A stretch of 64,000 bases of DNA from Sporolactobacillus kofuensis (GCF_042660205.1 NZ_JBHSTQ010000010.1:62001-126000), one strand, 5' to 3'; positions 42,462-52,485 are shown, counted from the first letter of the stretch. Notes: generated from the letters alone by a model not told the origin. Translations and numbers: made by a program.

Positions 42462-43650
42462 GACAAAATCAGAGCACGTTGCACCCGTGATGGCCGCTTA
42501 TGGACGGTTCCCCATTACAATCGAAAAAGGTAAAGGCAGTTATGTTTGGGACAGTGAAGGTACAAAATATCTTGATTTTACAGCTGGTATTGCAGTTCTT
42601 GCACTCGGTCATGTGCCGGATGCCGTTGAGGAAGCATTGAAAAAACAATTGGATACACTTTGGCACTGCTCTAATCTGTATCACATTGAATCACAAGAGA
42701 AATTGGCTGCCATGCTCACCGAACATTCATGCTGTGATCAAGTCTTTTTCTGCAACAGCGGTGCGGAAGCAAATGAAGGTGCAATCAAATTGGCACGCCG
42801 TTATGCTAATCTTGTTTTGCACAAACCAGAAGGACATATTGTGACCTTTAATCATTCCTTCCATGGGCGTACATTAGCGACGATGACAGCTACTGCACAG
42901 GAGAAAATTCAAAGTGGGTTTGGTCCACTGGTCCCCGGATTTAAATACCTTCCTTATAATACGGATTCATCAGTGCAGGCGATAAAAGAGGATTCAGAAT
43001 GTATTGGTGTGATGCTGGAGATGGTTCAAGGTGAAGGAGGCGTCATTCCGGCAGACAAGACTTGGGCACAGAACCTTGCGGCAGTTTGCAAAGAAAAAGG
43101 AATTCCGTTAATTGTCGATGAAGTGCAGACAGGAATTGGTCGAACAGGTACGCTCTTCGCCTATGAACACTATGGCATTGAACCGGACATTTTGACAGTA
43201 GCCAAAGCACTTGGTTCAGGAATTCCAATTGGTGCATTTCTCGCCAAAAAACAAATCTCTCAATTGTTCACACCGGGTACGCATGGTTCCACATTCGGCG
43301 GAAATCCTTTTTCAACCGCAGCCGGTGTGGCGACACTTGAAGCTTTTGAAAAGCAAGATGTGCTGGCAAAATGTACAGCAAACGCCAACGATTTAACGAT
43401 GAAATTGAACGAGATTAAAGAGAAGTATCCAGATCAGATCAAATCCGTTCGAGGTCTTGGACTCTTGATTGGTGTAGAGACTGCTGCACCGGCAATTTCA
43501 ATTGTGAATGAGCTGCGAGAAAACTATCAGGTACTCATTTTGACTGCCGGAAAGCACGTGTTGCGTATTTTGCCACCGCTTGTTACAAATGAATCGGAAA
43601 TTGATGCATTTATCGCTGCTTTTACTAATGTTTTAATCGAACACGCATAA
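42454..43650 (+). CDS. argD: Acetylornithine aminotransferase
   Basis: A 398-residue PLP enzyme: KGKGSYVWDSEGTKYLDFTA, NSGAEANEGAIKLARR, HGRTLATMTATAQ, PLP Lys in DILTVAKALGSGIPIGAF, and GTHGSTFGGNPFSTAAG. It makes acetylornithine from the semialdehyde and glutamate. ATG 42454 is behind AGAGGAGG and overlaps argB. It is related to, but clearly distinct from, the catabolic-type aminotransferase at 26126. Confidence 0.96.
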   Translation: MLETKSEHVAPVMAAYGRFPITIEKGKGSYVWDSEGTKYLDFTAGIAVLALGHVPDAVEEALKKQLDTLWHCSNLYHIESQEKLAAMLTEHSCCDQVFFCNSGAEANEGAIKLARRYANLVLHKPEGHIVTFNHSFHGRTLATMTATAQEKIQSGFGPLVPGFKYLPYNTDSSVQAIKEDSECIGVMLEMVQGEGGVIPADKTWAQNLAAVCKEKGIPLIVDEVQTGIGRTGTLFAYEHYGIEPDILTVAKALGSGIPIGAFLAKKQISQLFTPGTHGSTFGGNPFSTAAGVATLEAFEKQDVLAKCTANANDLTMKLNEIKEKYPDQIKSVRGLGLLIGVETAAPAISIVNELRENYQVLILTAGKHVLRILPPLVTNESEIDAFIAAFTNVLIEHA

Positions 43651-43661
43651 GGAGGCGGCAG

Positions 43662-44753
43662 ATGATGAAAAAAGGATACTTGCTTCTGGAGTCGGGCCAA
43701 TTGTTCCAAGGGGTACGGGTCGGAGATCCATCCTCTGTAATGGGAGAGATTGTGTTCAATACAAGCATGACCGGCTATCAAGAGATCATGACTGATCCGT
43801 CTTATGCCGGCCAAATTATGACCTTTTGTTATCCACTCATTGGAAACTATGGCGTCAACCTTCAGGACAATGAGCATTCTAAAATTCAGATGCAAGGTGC
43901 ACTTTTTAGTAATCTCTGTTCAAGTCCTAGCCATTATCAATCAATTAAAACGGTTGACCAATGGCTCAGTCAGGAGAAAATTCCAGGACTTGCAAACATT
44001 GATACTCGCGCAGTGGTCAAAGCAGTGCGTCTGAGCGGCACAATGAAGGCTGTTATCAGTGATTCACCTGACTTCTCAGCGATAAACTGGAGCCAGCCGC
44101 TTCCAACGGATTTGGTCAGCAGAGTGTCTACTAAGAAAAATATGATCTACGAAGGAATCGGACCACATGTTGTGTTGATTGATTATGGCTATAAGAAGTC
44201 AATGCTCCATGCGTTACTTGAGGAAGGCTGCAAGGTTACAGTCGTTCCTTACACGATCAAAGCTGATGAAGTCAAGGCGCTGAAACCGGATGCTGTGATG
44301 CTGAGCAATGGACCTGGCGATCCGCTACAACTGACTGACGTATTCAATGAAATTAAGAAAATAACCTCGGCTTACCCGACGTTAGGCATTTGTCTCGGTC
44401 ATCAGCTGATTGCACTCGCTTATGGTGCCAAAACCGGGAAATTGTTGTTTGGTCATCGCGGTGCAAATCATCCGGTGAAGGAAGTAGCGACGAATAAGGT
44501 ATGGATCACCTCACAAAACCACAGCTACGTGGTTGAGAAGGAGAGCGTTGATTCAGAACAGTTTGCGATTAGTTATTACAATGTGAACGATGGATCTGTG
44601 GAAGGCTTAAGTCATCGTACATTACCGATCAAAACTGTTCAATTTCATCCTGAGGCACATCCTGGTCCTGATGATACACATCTAGTTTTTAAACAATTTA
44701 TGAAGATGATTAAACAGAGCAAAGGTGAAGTGAATCATGCCGTTACGTACTGA
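43662..44753 (+). CDS. carA: Carbamoyl-phosphate synthase small subunit (arginine operon)
   Basis: A 363-residue glutamine amidotransferase subunit. The N-terminal half has MTGYQEIMTDPSYAGQIMTF and the class I glutaminase triad appears as LGICLGHQLIA (Cys) and QFHPEAHPGPDD (His, Glu). It hydrolyses glutamine to ammonia for CarB. ATG 43662 or 43665 follows AAGGAGG. It overlaps carB by 17 nt. Its place in the arg operon suggests an arginine-specific synthase separate from a pyrimidine one elsewhere. Confidence 0.96.
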   Translation: MMKKGYLLLESGQLFQGVRVGDPSSVMGEIVFNTSMTGYQEIMTDPSYAGQIMTFCYPLIGNYGVNLQDNEHSKIQMQGALFSNLCSSPSHYQSIKTVDQWLSQEKIPGLANIDTRAVVKAVRLSGTMKAVISDSPDFSAINWSQPLPTDLVSRVSTKKNMIYEGIGPHVVLIDYGYKKSMLHALLEEGCKVTVVPYTIKADEVKALKPDAVMLSNGPGDPLQLTDVFNEIKKITSAYPTLGICLGHQLIALAYGAKTGKLLFGHRGANHPVKEVATNKVWITSQNHSYVVEKESVDSEQFAISYYNVNDGSVEGLSHRTLPIKTVQFHPEAHPGPDDTHLVFKQFMKMIKQSKGEVNHAVTY

Positions 44754-47700
44754 CATAAAAAAAGTGCTTGTCATCGGTTCAGGACCAATCGTCATTGGCC
44801 AGGCTGCGGAATTTGACTATGCCGGTACGCAAGCCTGCCTCGCTCTTAAAGAGGAAGGCATTGAGGTTGTTTTAATCAACAACAATCCCGCCACAATTAT
44901 GACGGATGATCAAATTGCTGATCGAACATACATTGAACCACTGACTCTAGCAACGATTAAAAAAATAATAGAGAAGGAACATCCGGACGGACTGATCGGT
45001 ACCTTGGGCGGCCAAACCGGATTGAACCTCGCCGTATCACTTTATGAAAAAGGCATTTTAGCCCAATATGGTGTGGAATTATTGGGTACATCCGTTGATT
45101 CTATTCAGCACGGTGAAGATCGAGAGTTGTTTAAAGACTTAATGATCGAAATCGACGAACCGATTCCCGATTCGAAGATTATTCGTTCTTATGAAGACGG
45201 TCTCGCCTTTACCAAAGAGATTGGCTATCCGGTCATTATTCGCCCCGCCTATACACTCGGCGGTTCCGGAGGTGGCTTTGCTTATAATGATCAAGACTTG
45301 GCTGTTGTCCTTAACAGAGGGCTCAAACTCAGTCCCATCCATGAAGTGCTGATTGAGAAAAGTATTAAAGGGTGGAAAGAAATAGAGTATGAGGTCATGC
45401 GTGACGCCAATGATACCTGCATCATCGTTTGTAATATGGAAAACATGGATCCGGTTGGCGTACACACTGGAGACAGTATTGTTGTAGCACCTTCACAAAC
45501 ACTTTCGGATGTGCAATATCAGATGCTACGTAATGCATCACTAAAAATTATTCGCGCATTAAAAATAGTCGGTGGTTGTAATATTCAATTTGCGCTTAAT
45601 CCAAATTCGGATGACTATGCCATTATTGAGGTGAATCCGCGTGTGAGCCGATCATCAGCGCTCGCATCAAAAGCAACGGGTTATCCCATTGCCCGGGTAG
45701 CCGCCAAATGTGCGATTGGCTTTTACCTTGATGAAATCATTAATCCAATCACGGGGACAACGTACGCATCGTTTGAACCAGCCATTGATTACATTGTTGT
45801 CAAAATCCCGCGCTTTCCATTTGATAAGTTCACTGAAGCTGATCGAAGCTTAGGAACACAAATGAAAGCGACCGGAGAAGTGATGGCCATTGACCGAACT
45901 TTTGAAGGGGCCTTGAATAAAGGGATCCGTTCGATGGAGATGGGGTTCAGCGGTTTGGAAAGCAAGGCGCTCAGTGTTCAAACTGAGGATGAATTAGCGC
46001 AACATTTAAAGAATACGACAGATTTACGACTGCTTGCGATTAGTGAACTGTTCCGCCGTGGACGTACGGTTACCGACATTTATAATCAGACTGAAATTGA
46101 CCCATGGTTCTTGAATGCCATCCATGGCATTGTCACCTTTGAACTGAGTCTTGTTGGTAAAAGTATTCAAGAAATAACGGATGAAGAGTGGGCACATGCA
46201 AAATGGATCAACATCAGTAATCATCGACTTGCTGAGTTGCTCAATGTACCGGAAACAGCAGTCGCCACATGCATTCAAACTGCCGGTCTTTCACCATCCT
46301 ATCATCTTGTGGATACGTGTGCAGGTGAATTCGAGGCACAAACGCCCTACTATTATTCAACGTGGTTTGGGGCTGATGAAGCACCGGTCAGTGACAAAAA
46401 GAAGATTCTGATCATCGGTTCAGGTCCGATTCGAATCGGTCAAGGCATCGAGTTCGATTACTGTTCGGTACAAGCGACCATGGCTGCGAAGAAAAATGGC
46501 TATGAAGCGATTGTTATTAATAACAATCCGGAAACCGTCAGTACGGATTATTCCATTGCGGATCGCCTTTACTTTGAACCGCTGGCTGTTGAAGATATCC
46601 TGCACGTTGCTGAGAAGGAGAACGTACAAGGGGCACTTGTCCAGTTTGGCGGACAAACTGCGGTAAATGTTGCTAAGGCGCTTGAGCAAGCGGGTATTCC
46701 TGTTTTAGGGACTTCAACAGAGAGTATCGACCGGGTAGAAGACCGTGAACAATTTTATCAACTCTTGCAATCATTGAAGATTCCTCATATTCAGGGCTTG
46801 ACAGTCCAAAGGATTGAAGATCTTCTTTCCGCAGGGGAGAAGTTAGGGTATCCGATTCTTGTTCGCCCCTCATATGTGATTGGTGGGCAATCCATGTTCC
46901 TGCTCCATGATCGGAATGAACTTGAGAACTATATCAATAGTGAGCGCAATCTGACGAATCAATCGTTCCCGCTGCTCGTGGATCGCTACATGCCGGGCCT
47001 TGAGTGTGAGGTGGATGCGATAAGCGATGGAGAAGAAACAGCAATTCCGGGTATATTCCAACATATAGAGCGCGCAGGCGTACATTCCGGTGACAGTATT
47101 GCAGTGTTTCCTTCCTATAGCATTGATCAAAAAGTGCAGGAAGAAATTGCTGAGGATACGCGCAAAATTTGCCAAAGCCTGGCGGTCAAAGGACTCATCA
47201 ACATTCAATTTGTCGTTGTTTCCGGAAAAGTATATGTATTGGAAGTGAATCCGCGTGCTTCCCGGACTGTCCCGATTATCAGCAAGGTGACCGGTATCCC
47301 AATGGTTGAAAAAGCAGTAAGTATCCAATTGGGAAAGCGTCTAAAACAACTAAATCTTCACGATGGTTATTATCCGAGACCTGATTTTTATGCAGTTAAG
47401 GCACCGGTGTTCTCTTTTACAAAATTGAAGGGTGTCGATCCGGTACTTGGTCCTGAAATGAAATCAACCGGAGAACAACTCGGTATGGGAAAAAGTGTTG
47501 AAGAGGCGTTGATGAAAGGTGTTTATCTCAACGAAGCTAATCCTTTTTCTGCAAAGTCAGATAAAAAAGCTATTCTATGCTCGATTGCTGAGAACGAACG
47601 GACAGAATCTCTCAACATCATTCAACAACTTAATGATCTTGGCTTTAACATCATGGCAACATCGGGCACAGCTGATGCTTGTAAAAACGCCGGTATTGAT

Positions 47701-47973
47701 GTCATTAAGTTGACCGAGAGTGAAGAGGAGATGCATCGTCAAATCTCAGGAGGTCAATTAGCAGCTGTATTCAATATTCCAACAGCAGGGCGAAACAGGC
47801 AATCCTTTGGCTTTACGATCAGAGCACTTGCACTGCGCTATCAGATTCCTGTGTACACCTGTGCGGACACAATTTCAGCGGCGTTAGCGGCTGTTGATAC
47901 AGAACGATCTCAAGACGTGCATACGTTGGATGAGTATCGGGACCTTACTTATATGATGAATAAAGGGAAGTGA
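44737..47973 (+). CDS. carB: Carbamoyl-phosphate synthase large subunit (arginine operon)
   Basis: A 1078-residue protein, the normal CarB size, made of two homologous ATP-grasp halves. Each half begins with an SGPI..GQ motif (VIGSGPIVIGQAAEFDYAGT near residue 11 and IIGSGPIRIGQGIEFDYC near residue 556) and contains RPAYTLGGSGGG or RPSYVIGGQSM. The C-terminal MGS-like allosteric domain follows residue 935. It makes carbamoyl phosphate from bicarbonate, ammonia and two ATP for argF. The start overlaps carA. Confidence 0.96.
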   Translation: MPLRTDIKKVLVIGSGPIVIGQAAEFDYAGTQACLALKEEGIEVVLINNNPATIMTDDQIADRTYIEPLTLATIKKIIEKEHPDGLIGTLGGQTGLNLAVSLYEKGILAQYGVELLGTSVDSIQHGEDRELFKDLMIEIDEPIPDSKIIRSYEDGLAFTKEIGYPVIIRPAYTLGGSGGGFAYNDQDLAVVLNRGLKLSPIHEVLIEKSIKGWKEIEYEVMRDANDTCIIVCNMENMDPVGVHTGDSIVVAPSQTLSDVQYQMLRNASLKIIRALKIVGGCNIQFALNPNSDDYAIIEVNPRVSRSSALASKATGYPIARVAAKCAIGFYLDEIINPITGTTYASFEPAIDYIVVKIPRFPFDKFTEADRSLGTQMKATGEVMAIDRTFEGALNKGIRSMEMGFSGLESKALSVQTEDELAQHLKNTTDLRLLAISELFRRGRTVTDIYNQTEIDPWFLNAIHGIVTFELSLVGKSIQEITDEEWAHAKWINISNHRLAELLNVPETAVATCIQTAGLSPSYHLVDTCAGEFEAQTPYYYSTWFGADEAPVSDKKKILIIGSGPIRIGQGIEFDYCSVQATMAAKKNGYEAIVINNNPETVSTDYSIADRLYFEPLAVEDILHVAEKENVQGALVQFGGQTAVNVAKALEQAGIPVLGTSTESIDRVEDREQFYQLLQSLKIPHIQGLTVQRIEDLLSAGEKLGYPILVRPSYVIGGQSMFLLHDRNELENYINSERNLTNQSFPLLVDRYMPGLECEVDAISDGEETAIPGIFQHIERAGVHSGDSIAVFPSYSIDQKVQEEIAEDTRKICQSLAVKGLINIQFVVVSGKVYVLEVNPRASRTVPIISKVTGIPMVEKAVSIQLGKRLKQLNLHDGYYPRPDFYAVKAPVFSFTKLKGVDPVLGPEMKSTGEQLGMGKSVEEALMKGVYLNEANPFSAKSDKKAILCSIAENERTESLNIIQQLNDLGFNIMATSGTADACKNAGIDVIKLTESEEEMHRQISGGQLAAVFNIPTAGRNRQSFGFTIRALALRYQIPVYTCADTISAALAAVDTERSQDVHTLDEYRDLTYMMNKGK

Positions 47974-47978
47974 AATGA

Positions 47979-48935
47979 ATGACCAATGAGACGGTTCCAG
48001 CATTAAAAGGCAGAGATTTTCTTACCATTGCTGAATTTACAGAAGAAGAAATTAAACTATTCCTGCAAACGGCAGTTGCATTGAAAAAAATGCAAAAACA
48101 AGGTGTTCCGCATCACTTTTTAAATGGTCAGACATTGGGCATGATCTTCGAAAAAGCATCAACGCGAACACGCGTTGCCTTTGAAGTAGGCATGTACCAT
48201 CTCGGTGGTTCTGCGCTCTATTTGAGCAGCAAGGACATCCAGATTGGTCGCGGTGAAACGATTGCTGATACAGCAAAAGTACTTTCGAGAATGGTCGATG
48301 GTATTATGATTCGAACCTTTGGTCATGACATTGTCGAGGAACTAGCAGCAAACGCGGATGTTCCAGTGATTAATGGGTTGACCAATACGCATCACCCAAC
48401 TCAGGTGATCGCAGATCTGCTTACGATTTATGAGCACAAAGGGAAATTAAAAGGACTTAAAGCATGCTTTATTGGAGACGGTTATAATAATATGGCACAC
48501 TCGCTGATGGAAGGTGCTGCTGCTGTCGGTATGGATATGACCGTAGCCAGTCCTAAGGGTTATGAACCGGATGGAGCAATTCTGGCTGCAGCGAAGTCAA
48601 GAGGTCTTAAGAACGACTGTAGTATCGCATTTACTCATTCACCACAGGAAGCGATTGAAGGCTGTGATATTGTCATCACCGACACATGGCTAAGCATGGG
48701 TGACGAAGCGGAGACAGACAAGCGTCTCCATGATTTTCAAGGTTTCCAAGTGGATGATGCGCTTGTCACATTGGCAAAGCCGGATTATCTATTTATGCAC
48801 TGTTTGCCTGCTCACCGTGGTGAAGAGGTAACAGCAAGTGTGATTGACGGTGCACACTCTATTGTCTTTGATGAGGCAGAGAATCGTCTTCATGCGCATA
48901 AGGCAATTCTGAAATGTTTAATGGAAAAGAACTAA
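47979..48935 (+). CDS. argF: Ornithine carbamoyltransferase
   Basis: A 318-residue carbamoyltransferase. The carbamoyl phosphate site is FEKASTRTRVAFEVGM near residue 50, ornithine-side motifs are THHPTQVIADLLTIYEH near residue 132, and HCLPAHRGEEV near residue 272 holds the conserved Cys. It joins ornithine and carbamoyl phosphate to citrulline. Its ATG is 5 bp after the carB stop with AAGGGAAG upstream. The biosynthetic assignment rests on the operon; a catabolic OTC would normally sit with arcA and arcC. Confidence 0.95.
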   Translation: MTNETVPALKGRDFLTIAEFTEEEIKLFLQTAVALKKMQKQGVPHHFLNGQTLGMIFEKASTRTRVAFEVGMYHLGGSALYLSSKDIQIGRGETIADTAKVLSRMVDGIMIRTFGHDIVEELAANADVPVINGLTNTHHPTQVIADLLTIYEHKGKLKGLKACFIGDGYNNMAHSLMEGAAAVGMDMTVASPKGYEPDGAILAAAKSRGLKNDCSIAFTHSPQEAIEGCDIVITDTWLSMGDEAETDKRLHDFQGFQVDDALVTLAKPDYLFMHCLPAHRGEEVTASVIDGAHSIVFDEAENRLHAHKAILKCLMEKN

Positions 48936-48971
48936 TAAGAAAATTATTCTACGCTCAGGAGGGTTTCAACG

Positions 48972-50231
48972 ATGGCAAAAGAAAAAATCGTTCTCGCATA
49001 TTCCGGTGGTCTCGATACCTCGGTCTGCATTAAGTATCTACAAGATAAGTACAATTATGATGTCATTGCTTTGAGCATTGACGTTGGTGAAGAAGGCAAA
49101 GATCTTGATAAAGTAAAGCAAAAGGCACTCGATGTGGGTGCAATCAAGTCTTATGTTGTTGATGCAAAGGTGCTACTTGCTGAAGGTTATCTGGCACCTG
49201 CCCTTCAGGCGAATGCACTTTATGAAGGTGTATATCCTGTTTCATCCGGATTGTCTCGACCATTGATTGGGAAATTGCTCGTAGACGTCGCACACAAGGA
49301 AGGTGCAATCGCAGTTGCCCATGGCTGTACTGGAAAGGGAAACGATCAGGTTCGTTTCGAACTAGCCATCCAAGCACTTGATCCATCGCTTAAAGTCGTT
49401 GCACCGGTTCGCGAATGGGGCATGACGCGCGACGAAGAAATCAAATATGCGGAAAAGAACGGGATTCCGATTCCTGTCGATCTTGATAATCCTTTCTCCA
49501 TTGACGCCAACATCTGGGGCCGTGCGTGCGAAGCCGGTGTGCTTGAAAACCCATGGAACGAACCACCGGAAGAAGCGTATGCGTGGACCAATCCAATTGA
49601 AAAGACTCCGGACACACCGGAATATATAGAAATTACTTTTGAAAAAGGCATTCCTGTTGCATTGAATGGAGAAACGAAACCATTCATTGAAATCATTAAA
49701 GAATTGAATGCACTCGGCGGTCTCCATGGTGTCGGAAGAATTGATCATATTGAAAACCGGCTCGTCGGGATCAAATCGCGTGAAGTCTATGAAAATCCTG
49801 CTGCACTTATTTTAATTAATGCGCACAAGGCACTCGAAACGATCACACTGACCAAAGAAGTATCTAAGTTCAAACCGCTGATTGATAAAGAAATGTCTCA
49901 GGTGATCTATGACGGACTTTGGTACTCACCAATCAGAGAAGCTTTAATGGCATTTGTTGAGCAAACACAGCAAGTGGTTTCCGGCAAAGTGCGTGTAAAA
50001 CTTTTCAAGGGAAATCATATCGTTGTCGGACGCGCATCGGATCAAAGCCTCTACAATGAAAAATTGGCTACTTATACAAAGGGTGATGCGTTTGATCATA
50101 ATGCAGCAGTAGGATTTATCAAGCTTTGGGGACTTCCTACCAAAGTCAATGCCGAAGTTCATAAGAATGCGGAAATGGAGGCAGACCATGGCGAAGTTGT
50201 GGGGCGGCCGGTTTACGAAATCAACCAATAA
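48972..50231 (+). CDS. argG: Argininosuccinate synthase
   Basis: A 419-residue enzyme. The ATP pyrophosphatase P-loop AYSGGLDTSV is at residues 9-18, followed by HGCTGKGNDQVRFE and VREWGMTRDEEI. It condenses citrulline and aspartate with ATP. ATG 48972 lies behind GAGGAGG (36 bp after argF). Its 3' end overlaps argH by 44 nt, an unusually long overlap for this pair. Confidence 0.97.
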   Translation: MAKEKIVLAYSGGLDTSVCIKYLQDKYNYDVIALSIDVGEEGKDLDKVKQKALDVGAIKSYVVDAKVLLAEGYLAPALQANALYEGVYPVSSGLSRPLIGKLLVDVAHKEGAIAVAHGCTGKGNDQVRFELAIQALDPSLKVVAPVREWGMTRDEEIKYAEKNGIPIPVDLDNPFSIDANIWGRACEAGVLENPWNEPPEEAYAWTNPIEKTPDTPEYIEITFEKGIPVALNGETKPFIEIIKELNALGGLHGVGRIDHIENRLVGIKSREVYENPAALILINAHKALETITLTKEVSKFKPLIDKEMSQVIYDGLWYSPIREALMAFVEQTQQVVSGKVRVKLFKGNHIVVGRASDQSLYNEKLATYTKGDAFDHNAAVGFIKLWGLPTKVNAEVHKNAEMEADHGEVVGRPVYEINQ

Positions 50232-51570
50232 ACTGGTTGACGAGTACACCGCATCGATTTCTTATGACCAAGAATTAGCAAAAGAGGATATCGAAGGAAG
50301 CCTGGCGCATGTCCAGATGCTTGGTGAATGCGGGATCATCACTATGGAGGAGACAAAGACCATTCAGAAAGGACTTCAGTCGATTCTGAATAAAGTGGAA
50401 CGTGGTGAGGCAAAGTTTTCAACAGACATGGAAGATATTCATATGAACATCGAAAAGATGCTCATTGATGAAATCGGTCCTGTTGGCGGAAAACTTCATA
50501 CCGGACGGAGCCGCAATGATCAGGTTGCAACCGACATGCACTTGTACATGCGAAAGAAAACCCATACGCTAATCGATTTACTCGAGGATGTACAATATGC
50601 ACTTCTTGAACAGGCTAAGGCTAATGTGGACACGATCCTTCCGGGTTACACACATTTGCAGCGTGCGCAGCCGATTTCCTTCGCACATCATATGCTTGCC
50701 TACTTTTGGATGTTTGAGCGAGACAAGGGGCGTTTGAAAGATAGTCTGAAACGAATTAACATTTTGCCGCTCGGTGCAGGTGCGTTAGCTGGGACAACCT
50801 TCCCGATCGATCGCCGCCGTGTTGCCGATCTTTTGCAATTTGATGATATCTACCCAAATAGTATGGATGCGGTCAGTGATCGTGATTTTGTGGTTGAAGC
50901 TTTAGCCGATTGTTCACTGATCATGGTTCATCTCTCACGGTTGTCTGAGGAAATGGTGCTGTGGAGTAGTCAAGAATTCCAGTTCATTGAATTGGATGAT
51001 GCGTTCTGCACAGGTTCCAGCATCATGCCGCAAAAGAAAAATCCCGACGTATCTGAATTGCTTCGCGGTAAGACTGGACGTGTATTTGGGCACTTAGTGG
51101 GCCTGCTGACTGTGCTCAAAGGACTGCCGCTTGCCTACAATAAGGACATGCAAGAAGATAAAGAAGGCATTTTCGATACGGTGAAAACGCTAGAAGGTGC
51201 CCTACAATTGCTTGCACCGATTCTTGAGACCATGAACGTGAAGAAAGAGCGGATGCGGCATGCTGTTGAGAAAGATTATTCGAATGCAACAGATATTGCA
51301 GACTATCTTGCCAAAAAAGGACTTCCTTTCCGAGAGGCACATGAAGTCACTGGGAAAATGGTTCTTTATGCCATAGAAAGTAAGAAGTATTTACTTGATT
51401 TGGATCTGGAGGAATTTAAACAGTTCAATTCACTGTTTGAAGCAGACATCTTTGAAGCACTGAAACCTGAACATGTGATGCGTGCCCGGGAAAGTGAAGG
51501 CGGTACTGCACCACATCAGATCGAAAAGCAGTTGAAACTTGCGGAAACAATGCTGCATCAGAATCAATAA
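50188..51570 (+). CDS. argH: Argininosuccinate lyase
   Basis: A 460-residue lyase of the fumarase superfamily: AKLWGGRFTKSTN at the start, GRSRNDQVATDMHLYMR near residue 112, and the signature GSSIMPQKKNPDVSELLRGK near residue 280 with the catalytic Ser. It releases arginine and fumarate, the last step. ATG 50188 has TGGAGG 6 nt upstream, so the argG overlap is genuine rather than an annotation choice. It is the last gene, before the terminator at 51662. Confidence 0.97.
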   Translation: MAKLWGGRFTKSTNKLVDEYTASISYDQELAKEDIEGSLAHVQMLGECGIITMEETKTIQKGLQSILNKVERGEAKFSTDMEDIHMNIEKMLIDEIGPVGGKLHTGRSRNDQVATDMHLYMRKKTHTLIDLLEDVQYALLEQAKANVDTILPGYTHLQRAQPISFAHHMLAYFWMFERDKGRLKDSLKRINILPLGAGALAGTTFPIDRRRVADLLQFDDIYPNSMDAVSDRDFVVEALADCSLIMVHLSRLSEEMVLWSSQEFQFIELDDAFCTGSSIMPQKKNPDVSELLRGKTGRVFGHLVGLLTVLKGLPLAYNKDMQEDKEGIFDTVKTLEGALQLLAPILETMNVKKERMRHAVEKDYSNATDIADYLAKKGLPFREAHEVTGKMVLYAIESKKYLLDLDLEEFKQFNSLFEADIFEALKPEHVMRARESEGGTAPHQIEKQLKLAETMLHQNQ

Positions 51571-52034
51571 TTCTGAGATAGCTGTTTCATATATGCCTTT
51601 GTATGCAAGAGCCTTTACAATTAGGTCTTGGATGCGGAGGGAGTACCCCCCTAAATTTGTGACGGATACGAGATTTATTCGTATCCGTTTTTTTGTGTAT
51701 GGAAAATGGCTCCAGTGAACGAGATCTCTATCGGAATCAAGATCTAGAAGAATAAGTTTACTTTATGATAGGATAGCAACAGGCGCTCTTGTACGATTAC
51801 GTATCACAGCTTTCCTGATTGGACGAGCTTTGGGGTCAAGTATTTAATGACCGCTCAGCGATACTTGCTCTTGATATAAGTCGATTTGTACATGGTTTTC
51901 GCCGATTCTCCGCACTGGAGGCAATCATACATACTTCCCGATGACATGATGCTTTTATTGTGCGAGATAAGTGCCTTTAGTTATTCTTTATTCGTCAGTC
52001 TCTAAAAATCATAAAATGAAAAGAGATCAGTACA
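51571..52034. other. Gene-free region after the arginine operon
   Basis: Apart from the terminator near its left end, this 464-bp stretch shows no convincing frame, repeat or RNA. It may hold degraded sequence and the promoter of the gene at 52035. Confidence 0.5.
51662..51695 (+). terminator. Terminator of the arginine operon
   Basis: ACGGATACGA / TCGTATCCGT with a 7-nt loop and a run of T, 92 bp beyond argH. Confidence 0.92.
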
Positions 52035-52421
52035 GTGAGACCATTTCTAATCGATTTATTTCAGATTCGTCCAAGCCAGCTTTATCTTGATCAGGACAAA
52101 ATCGATCGTTTAAAAGGGTCATTTGACCCGCTCAATGTTCGATTTAACGCCCCTTTACCGATTAAGAAAAACGGCGGAGAAGCATTTCTAACTGATGGAC
52201 ATACCCGTGCATTTCTTTATAGTGAAGCAAAAATTTCAGTCATTCCTGTTTACTGGGACACCGATGAACTGGATATGAAGCTCTATCAGAACTGTCTTGA
52301 ATGGTGTCGGAGCGAGAAGGTCATTTTCATCGATGATTTAAAGGAGCGCATTTTGCCGCATGATCAGTTTCAGAAGCAATGGATTGAGCGTTGCGAGCAG
52401 GCAATGGAACAAAAGAAATGA
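52035..52421 (+). CDS. Small protein with ParB-like N-terminal domain
   Basis: A 128-residue cytosolic protein. It starts LIDLFQIRPSQLYLDQDKI and has AFLTDGHTRAFLYSEAKISV, the arrangement seen in ParB/sulfiredoxin-like folds (DGHxR motif), followed by an aromatic, charged C-terminal half. No helix-turn-helix is evident, so chromosome partitioning is unlikely. Such orphan domains are known without assigned function. Start GTG 52035 has only a weak AAAGAGA site, so the exact start is unsure. It is ended by the bidirectional hairpin at 52450. Confidence 0.7.
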   Translation: MRPFLIDLFQIRPSQLYLDQDKIDRLKGSFDPLNVRFNAPLPIKKNGGEAFLTDGHTRAFLYSEAKISVIPVYWDTDELDMKLYQNCLEWCRSEKVIFIDDLKERILPHDQFQKQWIERCEQAMEQKK

Positions 52422-52449
52422 GTGACATTGTGTTTTATTAACGATATAA

Positions 52450-52485
52450 AGAAAACCCGGAAGACAATTCTTCCGGGTTTTCTTA
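52450..52485. terminator. Bidirectional terminator
   Basis: AGAAAACCCGGAAG / CTTCCGGGTTTTCT with a 6-nt loop between the ParB-like gene and the convergent YceI gene. Confidence 0.93.

Noticed and set aside
49362..49748. 128-residue minus-strand frame inside argG
   Set aside because: Opposite a confidently assigned argG with complete family motifs; coding on plus only.
51571..52034. Insertion sequence remnant after argH
   Set aside because: No terminal inverted repeats, direct repeats or transposase-like frame was visible.
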